From assembly GCF_002735705.1 (NCBI RefSeq), contig NZ_PDZL01000010.1, positions 1 to 64,000 of the forward strand: a DNA stretch of 64,000 bases, in the 5' to 3' direction. Below the pieces are notes generated by a model. It saw only the letters and a list, made by a program, of their open reading frames with translations. It made no database searches and had not been told where the DNA came from. Below are positions 8,046 through 17,157 of this stretch, in pieces. Every line of letters begins with the position of its first letter. The stretch's first letter is position 1. The position numbers and the translations under genes were made by a program. This DNA comes from Janthinobacterium sp. BJB426. GTDB lineage: Bacteria; Pseudomonadota; Gammaproteobacteria; Burkholderiales; Burkholderiaceae_D.

Positions 8046-9518
8046 TTAATCCTCGGGTAGTGCTTCTTCACGCCACTGCAAGCCATCGCGGCCGATCAGG
8101 GCGCTGGCTGCGGCCGGACCCCAGGTGCCTGCCGTGTACGGAATCGGCGCGCTGTCGTTCTGTTCCCAGTTGTCGAGAATCGGCTCGACCCATTCCCAGG
8201 CCGCTTCCAGTTCGTCGCCGCGCATGAACAGCGTCAGCTGGCCGCGCAGGACGTCGAGCAGCAGGCGCTCGTAGGCGTCCATGCGCGGGGTCTTGAACGA
8301 TTCGCGGAAATCGAGTTCCAGTTCCGCCGGTTTCAAACGCATGCCGTCGCCCGGGGTTTTCGCCATCAAATTCATGCGCAAGCCTTCGTCCGGCTGCAAA
8401 CGGATCACCAGGCAGTTCGGCTGGAAGCTGGACGTCGGCTGGTTGAAGATCGAATGCGGAATCTGCTTGAAGCGCACGACGATCTCGGCCAGGCTGTCGG
8501 CCATGCGCTTGCCCGTGCGCAGGTAGAACGGCACGCCGGCCCAGCGCCAGGTGTCGATTTCCGCCTTCAGGGCAACGAAGGTTTCGGTGCGCGAATGTTC
8601 CGGCGCATCCGGTTCGTCGCGGTAGCTCGGCACGGTGGCGCCGTCGACGTGGCCGGCGCGGTACTGGCCGCGCACGATGTTTTGCGCCAGGGTGGTGGGC
8701 GTGAATTTTTTCAGCGAGCGCAGCACTTGCAGCTTTTCATCGCGCACGGCGTCCGGCGCGATCGAGGTCGGCGGTTCCATGGCGACGATGCACAGCAGTT
8801 GCAGCAAGTGGTTTTGCAGCATGTCGCGCAGCGCGCCCGAGGTGTCGTAGTAACCCATGCGGTTGCCCACGCCCAGCTTTTCGGCGATGGTGATCTGCAC
8901 GTCGGAAATCCATTCGCGGCGCCACAGCGGTTCGAACAGGATATTGCCGAAGCGCAGGGCCAGCAAGTTCTGCACGGTTTCCTTGCCCAGGTAATGGTCG
9001 ATACGGTAGATCTGCGATTCCTGGAAGACCTTGCCCACTTCGGCGTTGATCTGCTTGGCGCTGGCCAGGTCACGGCCCAGCGGCTTTTCCAGCACCACGC
9101 GCGAATTCGGCGTCACCAGGCCATTGTCTTCCAGGTTGTCGCAGATGAGGGCGAACAGATGCGGCGGCGTCGCCAGGTAGTACACGCGCGTCAGGTCGGC
9201 ATCGCCGCGCAGTGCTTCGACCAGCGGCGCGTACGTGGCCGCATCGCTGGCGTTGAGCGACACATACACGATGCGCGCGCAAAATTTGCTCCAGGTGGCG
9301 GCATTCAGGGTGCTGGCCTTGATATGGGGACGCGAGTTGGTCTCTACCATCTTCAGGAAGGCATCCTGGCCGCTGTCCTGGCGGCCCACACAGATGATGC
9401 GCGCCGTCGGCGGCAAATCGTTCGCGACGTCGCGCGCATACATTGCAGGCAACAACTTGCGCATTGCTAAATCGCCGCTGCCGCCAAACAGGACCAGGTC
9501 AAAATCGGTAAGTGCCAT
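8046..9518 (-). CDS. zwf: Glucose-6-phosphate 1-dehydrogenase
   Basis: This 490-residue enzyme oxidises glucose 6-phosphate to 6-phosphogluconolactone with NAD(P)+. The nucleotide-binding motif FGGSGDLA spans residues 11-18, EKPLG 144-148, and the active-site signature RIDHYLGKE 172-180. Length is normal for the family. I chose the ATG at 9518 (MALTDFD) over an in-frame TTG at 9536 because the protein then begins as family members do. It is the entry step to the Entner-Doudoroff route completed by edd and eda. Two HexR-like sites lie 87-133 bp upstream, and a TATAGT -10 candidate (minus strand, 9591-9596) sits just downstream of the nearer one. Confidence 0.96.
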   Translation of the reverse strand: MALTDFDLVLFGGSGDLAMRKLLPAMYARDVANDLPPTARIICVGRQDSGQDAFLKMVETNSRPHIKASTLNAATWSKFCARIVYVSLNASDAATYAPLVEALRGDADLTRVYYLATPPHLFALICDNLEDNGLVTPNSRVVLEKPLGRDLASAKQINAEVGKVFQESQIYRIDHYLGKETVQNLLALRFGNILFEPLWRREWISDVQITIAEKLGVGNRMGYYDTSGALRDMLQNHLLQLLCIVAMEPPTSIAPDAVRDEKLQVLRSLKKFTPTTLAQNIVRGQYRAGHVDGATVPSYRDEPDAPEHSRTETFVALKAEIDTWRWAGVPFYLRTGKRMADSLAEIVVRFKQIPHSIFNQPTSSFQPNCLVIRLQPDEGLRMNLMAKTPGDGMRLKPAELELDFRESFKTPRMDAYERLLLDVLRGQLTLFMRGDELEAAWEWVEPILDNWEQNDSAPIPYTAGTWGPAAASALIGRDGLQWREEALPED

Positions 9519-9604
9519 AAGTGAGTGTCGTCGCAAAAGTAAAAGGGCCGGAGCGGGGAGAAAGCCGACCGGAAGTGCCAGTCTGTCGCTACTATAATCG
9601 GTGG

Positions 9605-9619
9605 TGTAAATTTACTACG
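9605..9619 (-). promoter_or_regulatory. HexR operator candidate, zwf-proximal
   Basis: The minus strand reads CGTAGTAAATTTACA, a near-palindrome close to the published HexR consensus TGTARTWWWATTACA. It lies at the -35 region of a possible zwf promoter whose -10 is TATAGT at 9591-9596, so binding would block or reshape polymerase access. Confidence 0.72.
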
Positions 9620-9637
9620 TAGAACAGGCAATTGCAA

Positions 9638-9651
9638 GAAATTTTACTACA
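9638..9651 (-). promoter_or_regulatory. Second HexR operator candidate upstream of zwf
   Basis: The minus strand reads TGTAGTAAAATTTC, matching the left half and centre of the edd-site sequence (TGTAGTAAAATTTCA at 13973). Its centre is about 33 bp from the first zwf site, roughly three helical turns, which would suit cooperative binding. Confidence 0.6.
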
Positions 9652-10081
9652 TTCCATCCGCTGCCGTCGCCATTTTGCCCGGTATTCTTGCCAGTGATGC
9701 CAGCATGGCCATTATATGCCGTTCGCCGCTGCTGGCGCTGTGCCATGCTTCTTGCCTGGCTTTTCAAAGCAACCATGGTTGCCACGGAAATTTTCGATTC
9801 TCTCCGTCATCATTTGCGCTGTAGCAACAAGCAAATCAAGAAATGCTGTCAGGATCGCCGTTGGCAGCGTAAAGTAGCTTTGAAGAAAGTAAAAAACCGT
9901 ATAATTCAAGATCAAATCGATAGCAACTATTGGTTGTAAGAAATTGTACGATACACACTGCACCGCTAGCGCCGGCCATGCCCCGAACCCGCCATCCGAC
10001 GTCCATGCGACGTGCAGTCCGCATTGCCCGCAGCATCAGGGGCAGGCGACTTAACTTTACAAGACGGCTCAAGGGGACACA
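9652..10081 (+). other. Intergenic region between zwf operators and cheV
   Basis: This ~430-bp stretch has no convincing gene; short open frames on both strands lack ribosome sites and family features. An AT-rich core at 9870-9955 holds a TATAAT at 9901-9906 that could be the cheV -10, but the -35 match is poor. A long 5' leader to cheV would follow. Confidence 0.5.
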
Positions 10082-11035
10082 ATGAATTCAATGCAGCAAG
10101 ATGTCGATGAACGTACCAGCCTGACAGGCAATAACAAATTCGAACTGTTCCTGTTCAAGCTGGGCACCAGTGATCACTCGACCAGCCGCGAACTATTCGG
10201 CATCAATGTGTTCAAAGTCCGTGAAATCATGGAAATGCCGGCCATCACGGCCGTGGCTGGCTCGCACCCGCACATGCTGGGCGTGGTCAATATCCGTGGC
10301 CAGATCGTGCCCGTGATCGACTTGCCGATGGCGGTCGGCTGCAAGAGCAATGGTTTGAAGATCCTGATGGTGACTGAATTTGCCCGCTCGACACAGGCGT
10401 TTGCCGTGGAAGAGGTCGATGAAATCGTGCGCCTGGAATGGAATCAGGTACTGTCGGCCGAGTCGAGCGTCGGCGGCGGCCTCGTCACCAGTATCGCGCG
10501 CCTCGATGGCGACACGGACAAGACACGCCTGGCACAAGTGCTGGACGTGGAACAAATCCTGCGCAACGTGCTGCCGTCGGGCGACCCGGATGTGGACGAG
10601 AACAGCATCGGCCCGCAAGTGCGCTTGCCGGCAGGCGCCGTGATCCTCGCGGCCGATGATTCCTCGCTGGCCCGCTCGCTGATCGAAAAGGGCCTCGAAG
10701 CGATGGGCGTGCCTTTCATCATGACCAAGACGGGCAAGGAAGCGTGGGAACGCCTGCAGGCGATCTCGGCCCAGGCGGCTACCGAAGGCAAGACGGCGAA
10801 AGACAAGGTCGCGCTGGTGCTGACCGACCTGGAAATGCCGGAAATGGATGGCTTTACCTTGACGCGCAACATCAAGAACGATGGCCGTTTCTCCAACATT
10901 CCCGTGGTGATCCACTCTTCGTTGACGGGCTCGACCAACGAAGACCACGTCAAGGGCGTCGGTGCGGATGGCTACGTGGCCAAGTTCGTGGCGGCGGAAT
11001 TGGCGGAAACCATCCGCAAGGTGCTGGCGCGTTAA
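10082..11035 (+). CDS. cheV: CheV chemotaxis coupling protein (CheW-receiver fusion)
   Basis: This 317-residue protein has an N-terminal CheW domain (about residues 15-165; HMLGVVNIRGQIVPVIDL is the diagnostic strand pair) followed by a receiver domain (about 185-317) with acidic pair Asp192-Asp193, phosphoacceptor Asp249 in LTDLEMPEMDGF, and switch Lys301. CheV couples receptors to CheA, and its receiver tunes adaptation. The ribosome site AAGGGGAC precedes the ATG. No other che genes sit beside it; it is embedded in the glucose catabolism cluster and ends at a strong terminator, so it is probably its own transcription unit. Confidence 0.93.
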   Translation: MNSMQQDVDERTSLTGNNKFELFLFKLGTSDHSTSRELFGINVFKVREIMEMPAITAVAGSHPHMLGVVNIRGQIVPVIDLPMAVGCKSNGLKILMVTEFARSTQAFAVEEVDEIVRLEWNQVLSAESSVGGGLVTSIARLDGDTDKTRLAQVLDVEQILRNVLPSGDPDVDENSIGPQVRLPAGAVILAADDSSLARSLIEKGLEAMGVPFIMTKTGKEAWERLQAISAQAATEGKTAKDKVALVLTDLEMPEMDGFTLTRNIKNDGRFSNIPVVIHSSLTGSTNEDHVKGVGADGYVAKFVAAELAETIRKVLAR

Positions 11036-11053
11036 TCAGCTCGCTCGCATATG

Positions 11054-11090
11054 AAAAAGCGCCGGTACCCGCGAGGGTCCGGCGCTTTTT
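11054..11090 (+). terminator. Bidirectional terminator between cheV and the lactonase gene
   Basis: A strong hairpin pairs GCGCCGG (11059-11065) with CCGGCGC (11079-11085), extended by ACCC/GGGT around a GCGA loop, and is flanked by AAAAA and TTTTT. It suits both cheV and the convergent lactonase gene. Confidence 0.9.
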
Positions 11091-11105
11091 CATGCTGGCA
11101 AACGA

Positions 11106-12002
11106 CTACGCCTGGTAAGCCGTCTCCGGCTGTCCCTCCACGTCCACGCGCACGGACAGCACGTGGCCCGTCAACGGGTAGTCGGCGATCTCGGCGTTTG
11201 ACCGGTTGTGGCTGGCGCTGGTGATGTACAGGGTGCGCAGGTCGGGGCCGCCGAACGTCACCATGGTGGGGCAACGCACGGGCACGGTAATTTCGCCCAG
11301 CAGATGGCCATCGGGGGCGAAGCGCAAGATCTTGCCGCCTTCAAACATGGCCGACCAGTAATTGCCTTCGCTGTCGACGGCCGCGCCATCGGGGCGCCCG
11401 CCGTAATCAAATGCTTTCTTGTCCGTGGAAAAACGCTGGAACGGCTGCGGCGCGGAAATGGCACCCGTGGCCGCATCGAAATCGAAGCGGTCGATGCGGT
11501 GCGTGGTGGTATCCGAGTGGTACATGGTGCGCTTGTCCGGACTGAAACCCAGGCCGTTCGACACGGTCATGCCGCCCGACCAGACCTTGCGTACTTGTCC
11601 CTTTTCTAGCACGAACATTTCTGCAGCATCGGCGCTGCGCGGCTCGAAAATCGTGCCGACCCAGAAACGGCCGGCCGGGTCGACCTTGCCATCGTTGAAG
11701 CGCGTGGTGGCCATGTCGAACGGCGCCGGGGCGATTTCCGCCAGGCTGCCCGTTTTTGTATCGAGGTGGGCAAAGCCGCTGCGCAAGGCCACGATCAGGC
11801 CGCCGCCGGCGTTGATCGCCAGCGCCGACGGTTCCGTCGGCATGTTCCATTGCTCATGCTTGCCGCTGGCCGGGTGCAAGCGGTGCACGGCGCGGCCATC
11901 GATATCGACCCAGTACAGGGCCGCTTCCTTGCCATGCCATAGCGGGCATTCGCCCACTTGCATGGGCTTGTCGCTCACTACTTTGATTTCGTAAATATTC
12001 AT
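11106..12002 (-). CDS. SMP-30/gluconolactonase family protein
   Basis: This 298-residue protein follows the six-bladed SMP-30/regucalcin pattern: GECPLWHGKEAALYWVDI at blade one, RFNDGKVDPAGRFWVGT with the metal-binding Asn, and SNGLGFSPDKRTMYHSDT and RPDGAAVDSEGNYWSA with conserved Asn/Asp ligands. Likely activity is hydrolysis of a sugar lactone such as gluconolactone; with zwf nearby and no pgl seen, it may stand in for 6-phosphogluconolactonase. ATG 12002 is chosen because TTGAGG lies just before it. It begins 14 bp after pgi on the same strand, so the two form an operon likely under the HexR site upstream of pgi. Substrate is inferred. Confidence 0.85.
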   Translation of the reverse strand: MNIYEIKVVSDKPMQVGECPLWHGKEAALYWVDIDGRAVHRLHPASGKHEQWNMPTEPSALAINAGGGLIVALRSGFAHLDTKTGSLAEIAPAPFDMATTRFNDGKVDPAGRFWVGTIFEPRSADAAEMFVLEKGQVRKVWSGGMTVSNGLGFSPDKRTMYHSDTTTHRIDRFDFDAATGAISAPQPFQRFSTDKKAFDYGGRPDGAAVDSEGNYWSAMFEGGKILRFAPDGHLLGEITVPVRCPTMVTFGGPDLRTLYITSASHNRSNAEIADYPLTGHVLSVRVDVEGQPETAYQA

Positions 12003-12016
12003 AAACCTCAATTAAG

Positions 12017-13681
12017 TTAGTACGCCGCCTTGGCGGCTTTAGCCAGGGCAATCAAGCCATTGGTCGAGCTGTCGTGGTGGTCGGGACGGGCTTCGCCCGT
12101 CAGTTCGGCCTGGATTTTCTTGGCCAGCACCTTGCCCAGTTCCACGCCCCACTGATCAAAACTGTTGACGTTCCACAAGACGCCCTGCACGAAGGTCTTG
12201 TGTTCGTACAGCGCGATCAGGGCGCCCAGGGTGGTCGGGGTCAGCTGGTCCATCAAAATGGTATTGCTGGGGCGGTTGCCGGGGAAAGTTTTGTGCGGCA
12301 CCAGCGCTTCGATCTCGCTTTCCGGCAAGCCTTGCGCCTGCAAATCAAGGCGCACTTCCTCGCCCGTCTTGCCTGTCATGAAGGCTTCCGACTGGGCGAA
12401 GCAGTTTGCCAGCAGGGCGTCGTGGTGGCCCGGCAAATCGTGCGTGGCGCGCAGGGCGGCGATGAAATCGATGGGCGTGATGTCGGTACCCTGGTGCAGC
12501 AGCTGGAAATACGCGTGCTGCGCATTCGTGCCGCAATCGCCCCAGATGACGGGGCCGGTGGGCACGTCGACGGGCACGCCATCCTTGGTGACGCGCTTGC
12601 CGTTGCTTTCCATGTCCAGCTGTTGCAGATAGGCGGCGAAGCGGCTCAAATCCTGGTGGTACGGCGCGATGGAAACGGAGCTGCAATCGAGGAACTGGCG
12701 GTTCCAGAAGCCCACCATGGCCAGCACGACGGGCATGTTCTGTTCCAGCGGCGCCTGGCGGAAGTGCTGGTCCATCGCATGCGCGCCGGCGAGGAAATCG
12801 CTGAAGTATTCAAAGCCGACGGACAGGGCCACGGCCAGGCCGATCGACGACCAGACGGAATAGCGGCCGCCGACCCAGTCCCAGAACGGGAACATGTTGT
12901 CCGGTGAAATGCCGAAGTCGACGATGGCTTGTGTGTTGGTCGAGACGGCCACAAAATGTTGCGCCAAATCCTTTTCTTCGCCTTCGAGCAGGAACCAGGC
13001 GCGCGCCGTGTTGGCATTGAGCATGGTTTCAGCCGTCACAAAAGTTTTTGAGGCCACGATGAACAGGGTCGTTTCCGGATCGACTTTCGACAGGGTCGCT
13101 TCCATGTCGTGCCCGTCGACGTTGGAAACAAAGTGCATTTCCAGGCCCGGGTTGGCGTACGAGCGCAAGGCCAGGCAAGCCATTTTCGGACCCAGGTCCG
13201 AACCGCCGATGCCGATGTTGACGATGTCGCAAATCGGTTTGCCCGTGTAGCCGAGCCAGCTGCCATTGCGTACTTTGTCCGTAAACGCCTTCACGCGTTG
13301 CAGCACATCTTGCACGTCGGCATCGATATCCTGGCCATCGACGACCAGCTTGGTGCCGCGTGGCGCGCGCAAAGCCGTATGCAGAACGGCCCGATGTTCG
13401 GTAAGATTGATTTTCTCGCCAGTGAACATGGCTTCGCGCTGTGCTTCCACGCCGCGCTCGCGGGCCAGGTCCATCAGCAGCGCCATGGCGGTGGCGTCGA
13501 CCCTGTTCTTCGAGTAATCGAGCAGCAGGCCGGCTGCATCGACCGTCATTGTCGAGAAACGTGCTGGATCTGCGGCGAACAGCTGGCGCAGATGCACGTC
13601 GCGCAGGCTGGCGCTGTGCGCTTGCAGGGACTGGAAACTGGCGGTGGCGGTGATGGCAGGAGTAGGTGCTGGCTGGCGCAT
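12017..13681 (-). CDS. pgi: Glucose-6-phosphate isomerase
   Basis: This 554-residue enzyme interconverts glucose 6-phosphate and fructose 6-phosphate, allowing fructose 6-phosphate and recycled triose carbon back into the Entner-Doudoroff route. Both family signatures are present: FPFWDWVGGRYSVWSS and the C-terminal GVLWNVNSFDQWGVELGK. The sugar-phosphate loop IGIGGSDLGPKM is also intact. An in-frame ATG at 13756 would add 25 residues, but a TATTAT -10 candidate at 13767-13772 puts transcription start near 13760, and the added residues are low-complexity, so ATG 13681 is preferred. Neither start has a strong ribosome site. It shares an operon with the lactonase gene. Confidence 0.93.
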   Translation of the reverse strand: MRQPAPTPAITATASFQSLQAHSASLRDVHLRQLFAADPARFSTMTVDAAGLLLDYSKNRVDATAMALLMDLARERGVEAQREAMFTGEKINLTEHRAVLHTALRAPRGTKLVVDGQDIDADVQDVLQRVKAFTDKVRNGSWLGYTGKPICDIVNIGIGGSDLGPKMACLALRSYANPGLEMHFVSNVDGHDMEATLSKVDPETTLFIVASKTFVTAETMLNANTARAWFLLEGEEKDLAQHFVAVSTNTQAIVDFGISPDNMFPFWDWVGGRYSVWSSIGLAVALSVGFEYFSDFLAGAHAMDQHFRQAPLEQNMPVVLAMVGFWNRQFLDCSSVSIAPYHQDLSRFAAYLQQLDMESNGKRVTKDGVPVDVPTGPVIWGDCGTNAQHAYFQLLHQGTDITPIDFIAALRATHDLPGHHDALLANCFAQSEAFMTGKTGEEVRLDLQAQGLPESEIEALVPHKTFPGNRPSNTILMDQLTPTTLGALIALYEHKTFVQGVLWNVNSFDQWGVELGKVLAKKIQAELTGEARPDHHDSSTNGLIALAKAAKAAY

Positions 13682-13783
13682 GGCGGTCGGCTTGGGTGCT
13701 TGTCTCGGTTGAAAGGAGCGCGGCGCGTTCGTCGTGGCGAACAGCGGATCCGGCATTGGTATGAGAATAATACATCAGAAAAA

Positions 13784-13798
13784 CGTAATTTCACTACA
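13784..13798 (-). promoter_or_regulatory. HexR operator candidate upstream of pgi
   Basis: The minus strand reads TGTAGTGAAATTACG, a good match to TGTARTWWWATTACA. It overlaps the expected -35 position of the pgi promoter (-10 TATTAT on the minus strand at 13767-13772), the same geometry as at zwf. Confidence 0.75.
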
Positions 13799-13972
13799 GT
13801 TTGTGCAGGCGCATGGCATTTTCAGCGTTTTTTCAGCGTTTTATCCGTGCTGCAATAGATAGGCACGCAAGACGGGTGGATGTGGCATGCTGTTGTTTTG
13901 CCTTGAAAGGTCGTGGAAAAATGGATTATTTCTGCCACTGGCCACTGCAAGAGTGCTTCTGCGCGACCATTT

Positions 13973-13987
13973 TGTAGTAAAATTTCA
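13973..13987 (+). promoter_or_regulatory. HexR operator candidate upstream of edd
   Basis: TGTAGTAAAATTTCA lies 28 bp before the edd ATG. It shares its first ten bases with the second zwf site and fits the HexR consensus except near the right end. Its closeness to the start codon suggests repression of edd-eda when 2-keto-3-deoxy-6-phosphogluconate is low. The rest of the 330-bp pgi-edd interval shows no gene. Confidence 0.75.
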
Positions 13988-14015
13988 CGAAATACTCATT
14001 TTTAAGGAAATCCAT

Positions 14016-15929
14016 ATGGCGCTGCATCCAGTAGTCGAATCCGTAACAGCGCGCATCATCGCGCGCAGCCGGCCATCGCGCGGCGCCTACCTGGCGCATC
14101 TGGATGCGGCCCGCATCCAGGGCGTGCAGCGCGGCGCCCTGTCGTGCACCAACCTGGCGCACGGCTTTGCCGCCTTTCCCGCCAACGACAAGCTGTCGCT
14201 GAAGGAATACAAGAAGCCGTCCGTGGCCATCGTGTCCTCGTACAACGACATGCTGTCGGCACACCAGCCGTTTGAAGGCTTCCCGCAAATTATCAAGCAA
14301 GCCGTGCGCGAAGTGGGCGCTGTCGCCCAGTTCGCCGGCGGCGTGCCTGCCATGTGTGATGGCGTGACGCAAGGCCAGCCGGGCATGGAACTGTCGCTGT
14401 TTTCGCGCGACACCATCGCCATGTCGACGGCCGTGGCGTTGTCGCACAATATGTTCGACTCGGCCCTGTACCTGGGCGTGTGCGACAAGATCGTGCCGGG
14501 CCTGTTGATCGGCGCGTTGCACTTCGGCCACTTGCCAGCCGTCTTCGTGCCGGCCGGTCCGATGACGTCGGGCCTGTCGAACCAGGAAAAAGCCAAGGTG
14601 CGCCAGCTGTATGCGCAAGGCAAGGCCACGCGCGAAGACTTGCTCGAAGGCGAATCGAAAGCCTACCACGGCGCCGGCACCTGTACCTTCTACGGTACCG
14701 CGAACAGCAACCAGATGCTGATGGAAGTGATGGGCCTGCACTTGCCGGGCGCCGCCTTCATCACGCCAAATACCCCGCTGCGCGATGCACTGACTGCCGC
14801 CGCCGCCCAGCGCGCCGCCGTCATCACGGCGCAAAGCGGCAGCTACTTGCCAGTCGGGCATATCGTCGACGAGAAATGTATCGTCAACGCCGTCGTGGGT
14901 CTGCTGGCCACGGGCGGTTCGACCAACCATACCTTGCACCTGGTGGCCATCGCCAAGGCGGCCGGCATCGTCATCGACTGGAACGATTTCAATGAACTGT
15001 CGGCCATCGTGCCGATGCTCACGCGCATCTACCCGAACGGCGACGCCGACGTGAACCATTTCCACGCGGCAGGCGGCACCGGTTACCTGATCCGCGAACT
15101 GCTGGACGCGGGCTTGCTGCACGAAGACGTCAATACCATCCTGGGCCACGGCTTGCGCGCGCACTGCATGGAACCGTTCCTCGGTGAAGATGGCAAGGTC
15201 TTCTGGAAAGATGCACCGGCCGCCAGCGCCGACGAAAACGTGCTGCGCCCCGCCTCGAACCCGTTCGCGCCGGACGGCGGCATGGTCCTGGTCGCCGGTA
15301 ACCTGGGCCGCGCCGTGATGAAGGTCTCGGCCGTCAAGCCGCAGCACCGCACGGTCGAAGCGCCGGCGCTGGTGTTCAATTCGCAGGAAGAATTCATGGC
15401 CGCCTACAAGGCAGGATCGCTGGACCGCGACTTCGTTGCCGTGCTGCGCTTCCAGGGCCCGCGCGCCAACGGCATGCCGGAACTGCATGCGCTGACCCCC
15501 GCGCTGGCCAACCTGCAGGATGCGGGCCGTCACGTGGCGCTGGTCACCGATGGCCGCATGTCGGGCGCGTCGGGCAAGGTGCCTGCCGCCATCCACGTAT
15601 CGCCTGAAATCCTCGCCGGCGGCCCGCTGGGCCTGGTGCGCGACGGCGACATCATCCGCCTCGACGCCTTTACCGGCGTACTGGAAGCGCTGGTGCCGGC
15701 CGACGTCTGGCACGCCCGTGCGCTGGTCACGGCCGACCTGTCGCCGAACCACGTCGGCATGGGCCGCGAGCTGTTTTCCATGTTCCGTTCCACCGTCAGC
15801 GCGGCGGAAGAGGGTGCCACCACCTTCGGCCTGCCGTCGCCGATTCCCACCACCGTCGCCTTGCACGACGCCGACAATGTCGGTGATACCGTACCGGGTT
15901 CCGATGAAGACTTTTTGGCTAGGAAATAA
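14016..15929 (+). CDS. edd: 6-phosphogluconate dehydratase
   Basis: This 637-residue IlvD/Edd-family dehydratase turns 6-phosphogluconate into 2-keto-3-deoxy-6-phosphogluconate. Conserved cysteine motifs for the iron-sulphur cluster are visible: [34 protein letters not shown] and [33 protein letters not shown] near the C-terminus is also typical. Start ATG 14016 follows TAAGGAAAT and gives the family-like beginning [11 protein letters not shown]; the longer open frame upstream would run through the operator. eda follows after 3 bp, so the two are co-translated. Confidence 0.96.
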   Translation: MALHPVVESVTARIIARSRPSRGAYLAHLDAARIQGVQRGALSCTNLAHGFAAFPANDKLSLKEYKKPSVAIVSSYNDMLSAHQPFEGFPQIIKQAVREVGAVAQFAGGVPAMCDGVTQGQPGMELSLFSRDTIAMSTAVALSHNMFDSALYLGVCDKIVPGLLIGALHFGHLPAVFVPAGPMTSGLSNQEKAKVRQLYAQGKATREDLLEGESKAYHGAGTCTFYGTANSNQMLMEVMGLHLPGAAFITPNTPLRDALTAAAAQRAAVITAQSGSYLPVGHIVDEKCIVNAVVGLLATGGSTNHTLHLVAIAKAAGIVIDWNDFNELSAIVPMLTRIYPNGDADVNHFHAAGGTGYLIRELLDAGLLHEDVNTILGHGLRAHCMEPFLGEDGKVFWKDAPAASADENVLRPASNPFAPDGGMVLVAGNLGRAVMKVSAVKPQHRTVEAPALVFNSQEEFMAAYKAGSLDRDFVAVLRFQGPRANGMPELHALTPALANLQDAGRHVALVTDGRMSGASGKVPAAIHVSPEILAGGPLGLVRDGDIIRLDAFTGVLEALVPADVWHARALVTADLSPNHVGMGRELFSMFRSTVSAAEEGATTFGLPSPIPTTVALHDADNVGDTVPGSDEDFLARK

Positions 15930-15932
15930 GAG

Positions 15933-16562
15933 ATGACCATGACACTACTGGAAATTATGCGCACTTCGAGCGTGATCCCCGTGATTGCGATCGATGATCC
16001 TGAACATGCCGTACCGCTGGCGCGCGCGCTGGTGGCGGGCGGCATCCGCGTGCTGGAAGTGACCCTGCGCACCAAGCATGGCCTCGAAGCGATCCGCGCC
16101 ATGTCGGCCGTGCCGGGCGCCATCGTCGGCGTCGGTACCTTGACCCGTCCCGAGGAATTCGTCCAGGCGCGCGATGCGGGCGCCGTCTTCGGCGTCTCGC
16201 CAGGCCTGACGTCCGCCCTGGTGGCGGCGGCGAAAAGCAGCGGCTTGCCCTTGCTGCCAGGCGTGATGACGCCAGGCGAAGTGATGGCGGCGCGTGAAAA
16301 CGGCTTCCAGCAGCTGAAGCTGTTCCCTGCCGTGCCGGCGGGCGGCATCGGCATGCTCAACGCGATTTACGGCCCGCTGCCGGACATCACGTTCTGCCCG
16401 ACGGGCGGCATCTCGCAAGAGACGGCGTCGCAGTTCCTGGCGTGCAAGAACGTCGCCTGCGTGGGCGGTTCGTGGCTGACGCCGAAAGACGCGATCGCGG
16501 CCGGCAACTGGGACCGCATCACGGAAATCGCGAAAGCGGCCAGCGGCCTTCGTTCGGTTTAA
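15933..16562 (+). CDS. eda: 2-keto-3-deoxy-6-phosphogluconate (KDPG) aldolase
   Basis: This 209-residue class I aldolase splits KDPG to pyruvate and glyceraldehyde 3-phosphate. The catalytic Glu42 (VLEVTLRT) and Schiff-base Lys129 (QQLKLFPA) are in place, and the phosphate loop CPTGGI is present. The gene begins 3 bp after edd and ends just before a strong hairpin terminator. A 108-bp internal segment (16278-16385) recurs at 17278-17385 in the scar region downstream. Confidence 0.96.
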   Translation: MTMTLLEIMRTSSVIPVIAIDDPEHAVPLARALVAGGIRVLEVTLRTKHGLEAIRAMSAVPGAIVGVGTLTRPEEFVQARDAGAVFGVSPGLTSALVAAAKSSGLPLLPGVMTPGEVMAARENGFQQLKLFPAVPAGGIGMLNAIYGPLPDITFCPTGGISQETASQFLACKNVACVGGSWLTPKDAIAAGNWDRITEIAKAASGLRSV

Positions 16563-16571
16563 GCGGTACCC

Positions 16572-16604
16572 GCGCGGCAGGCCTGCCTGCCGCGCTTTCT
16601 TCTC
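16572..16604 (+). terminator. Rho-independent terminator after eda
   Basis: A perfect 10-bp stem, GCGCGGCAGG (16572-16581) with CCTGCCGCGC (16586-16595), has a CCTG loop and is followed by TTTCTTCTCTTCTTC. Confidence 0.85.
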
Positions 16605-16612
16605 TTCTTCCT

Positions 16613-17134
16613 ATGCGAGTCTTGCGCCGCCCTCTCACCATCGGCGAAACCGCCATGGCCCGCAGCGTCTTCCAGGGCGCCATCGACTACGCGCGCGTGC
16701 GCGTCGTGCGCGGCTCCTTTCTACCGTTCGGCTTGCAGGACCAGAACACGGCGATGACGCCGCGTGGCAGCCTGTACTTCATGCCGGCCCAGTACCGTGA
16801 CGATTTTTCCCGCGAAGGCAACAGCGGCAAGCTGTTCTTCATCCACGAGATGGTGCATGTGTGGCAGTACCAGCTCGGCTACAGTGTGCTGCTGCATGGC
16901 GTGCTGCTGGCGCTGTGCGGCGGCTATATCCGGCAGCGTGCCTACCGCTACGACGCGCAGGCGGGCGGCGTCCTGTCCGACTTCAACATGGAACAGCAGG
17001 GCGATATCATCGCCCACTATTTCGGCGCGCGCCAGCTGGGCATTCCCGCCTATGTGGCGAAGCTGCCTCAGCTGCAGGAGATCCTGCAAGGCTTCCTGAT
17101 CAACCCTGCCGACCGCCGCTTGCTGCCGCGCTGA
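16613..17134 (+). CDS. VgrG/Rhs-associated zincin-like protein (HEMVH motif)
   Basis: This 173-residue protein has the zinc-protease motif H78-E-M-V-H82 followed by VWQYQLGY, and conserved segments AIDYARVRV, MTPRGSLYF and YRDDFS. Proteins of this type are often annotated as 'Vgr-related', from their position near VgrG/Rhs genes, and resemble the zincin domains carried on such toxins. No signal peptide is clear; a weakly hydrophobic segment lies at about 89-105. It starts after the eda terminator and no strong ribosome site is visible. Fragments of this gene recur at 17388-17468 and 18737-18787. Function is unproven; zinc binding is inferred from the motif. Confidence 0.7.
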   Translation: MRVLRRPLTIGETAMARSVFQGAIDYARVRVVRGSFLPFGLQDQNTAMTPRGSLYFMPAQYRDDFSREGNSGKLFFIHEMVHVWQYQLGYSVLLHGVLLALCGGYIRQRAYRYDAQAGGVLSDFNMEQQGDIIAHYFGARQLGIPAYVAKLPQLQEILQGFLINPADRRLLPR

Positions 17135-17157
17135 TTTCACCATTACGGCGCCAGGTT

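Noticed and set aside
9870-9910. Sigma28 flagellar promoter for cheV
   Set aside because: TAAAG is present, but no GCCGATAA-like element follows at the right spacing.
9688-9963. Short open frames on both strands in the zwf-cheV gap
   Set aside because: No ribosome site, no hydrophobic or conserved pattern, and the region has promoter-like composition.
13682-13756. Upstream ATG for pgi
   Set aside because: It would sit within a few bases of the predicted transcription start and adds 25 low-complexity residues, so 13681 is preferred, though not proven.
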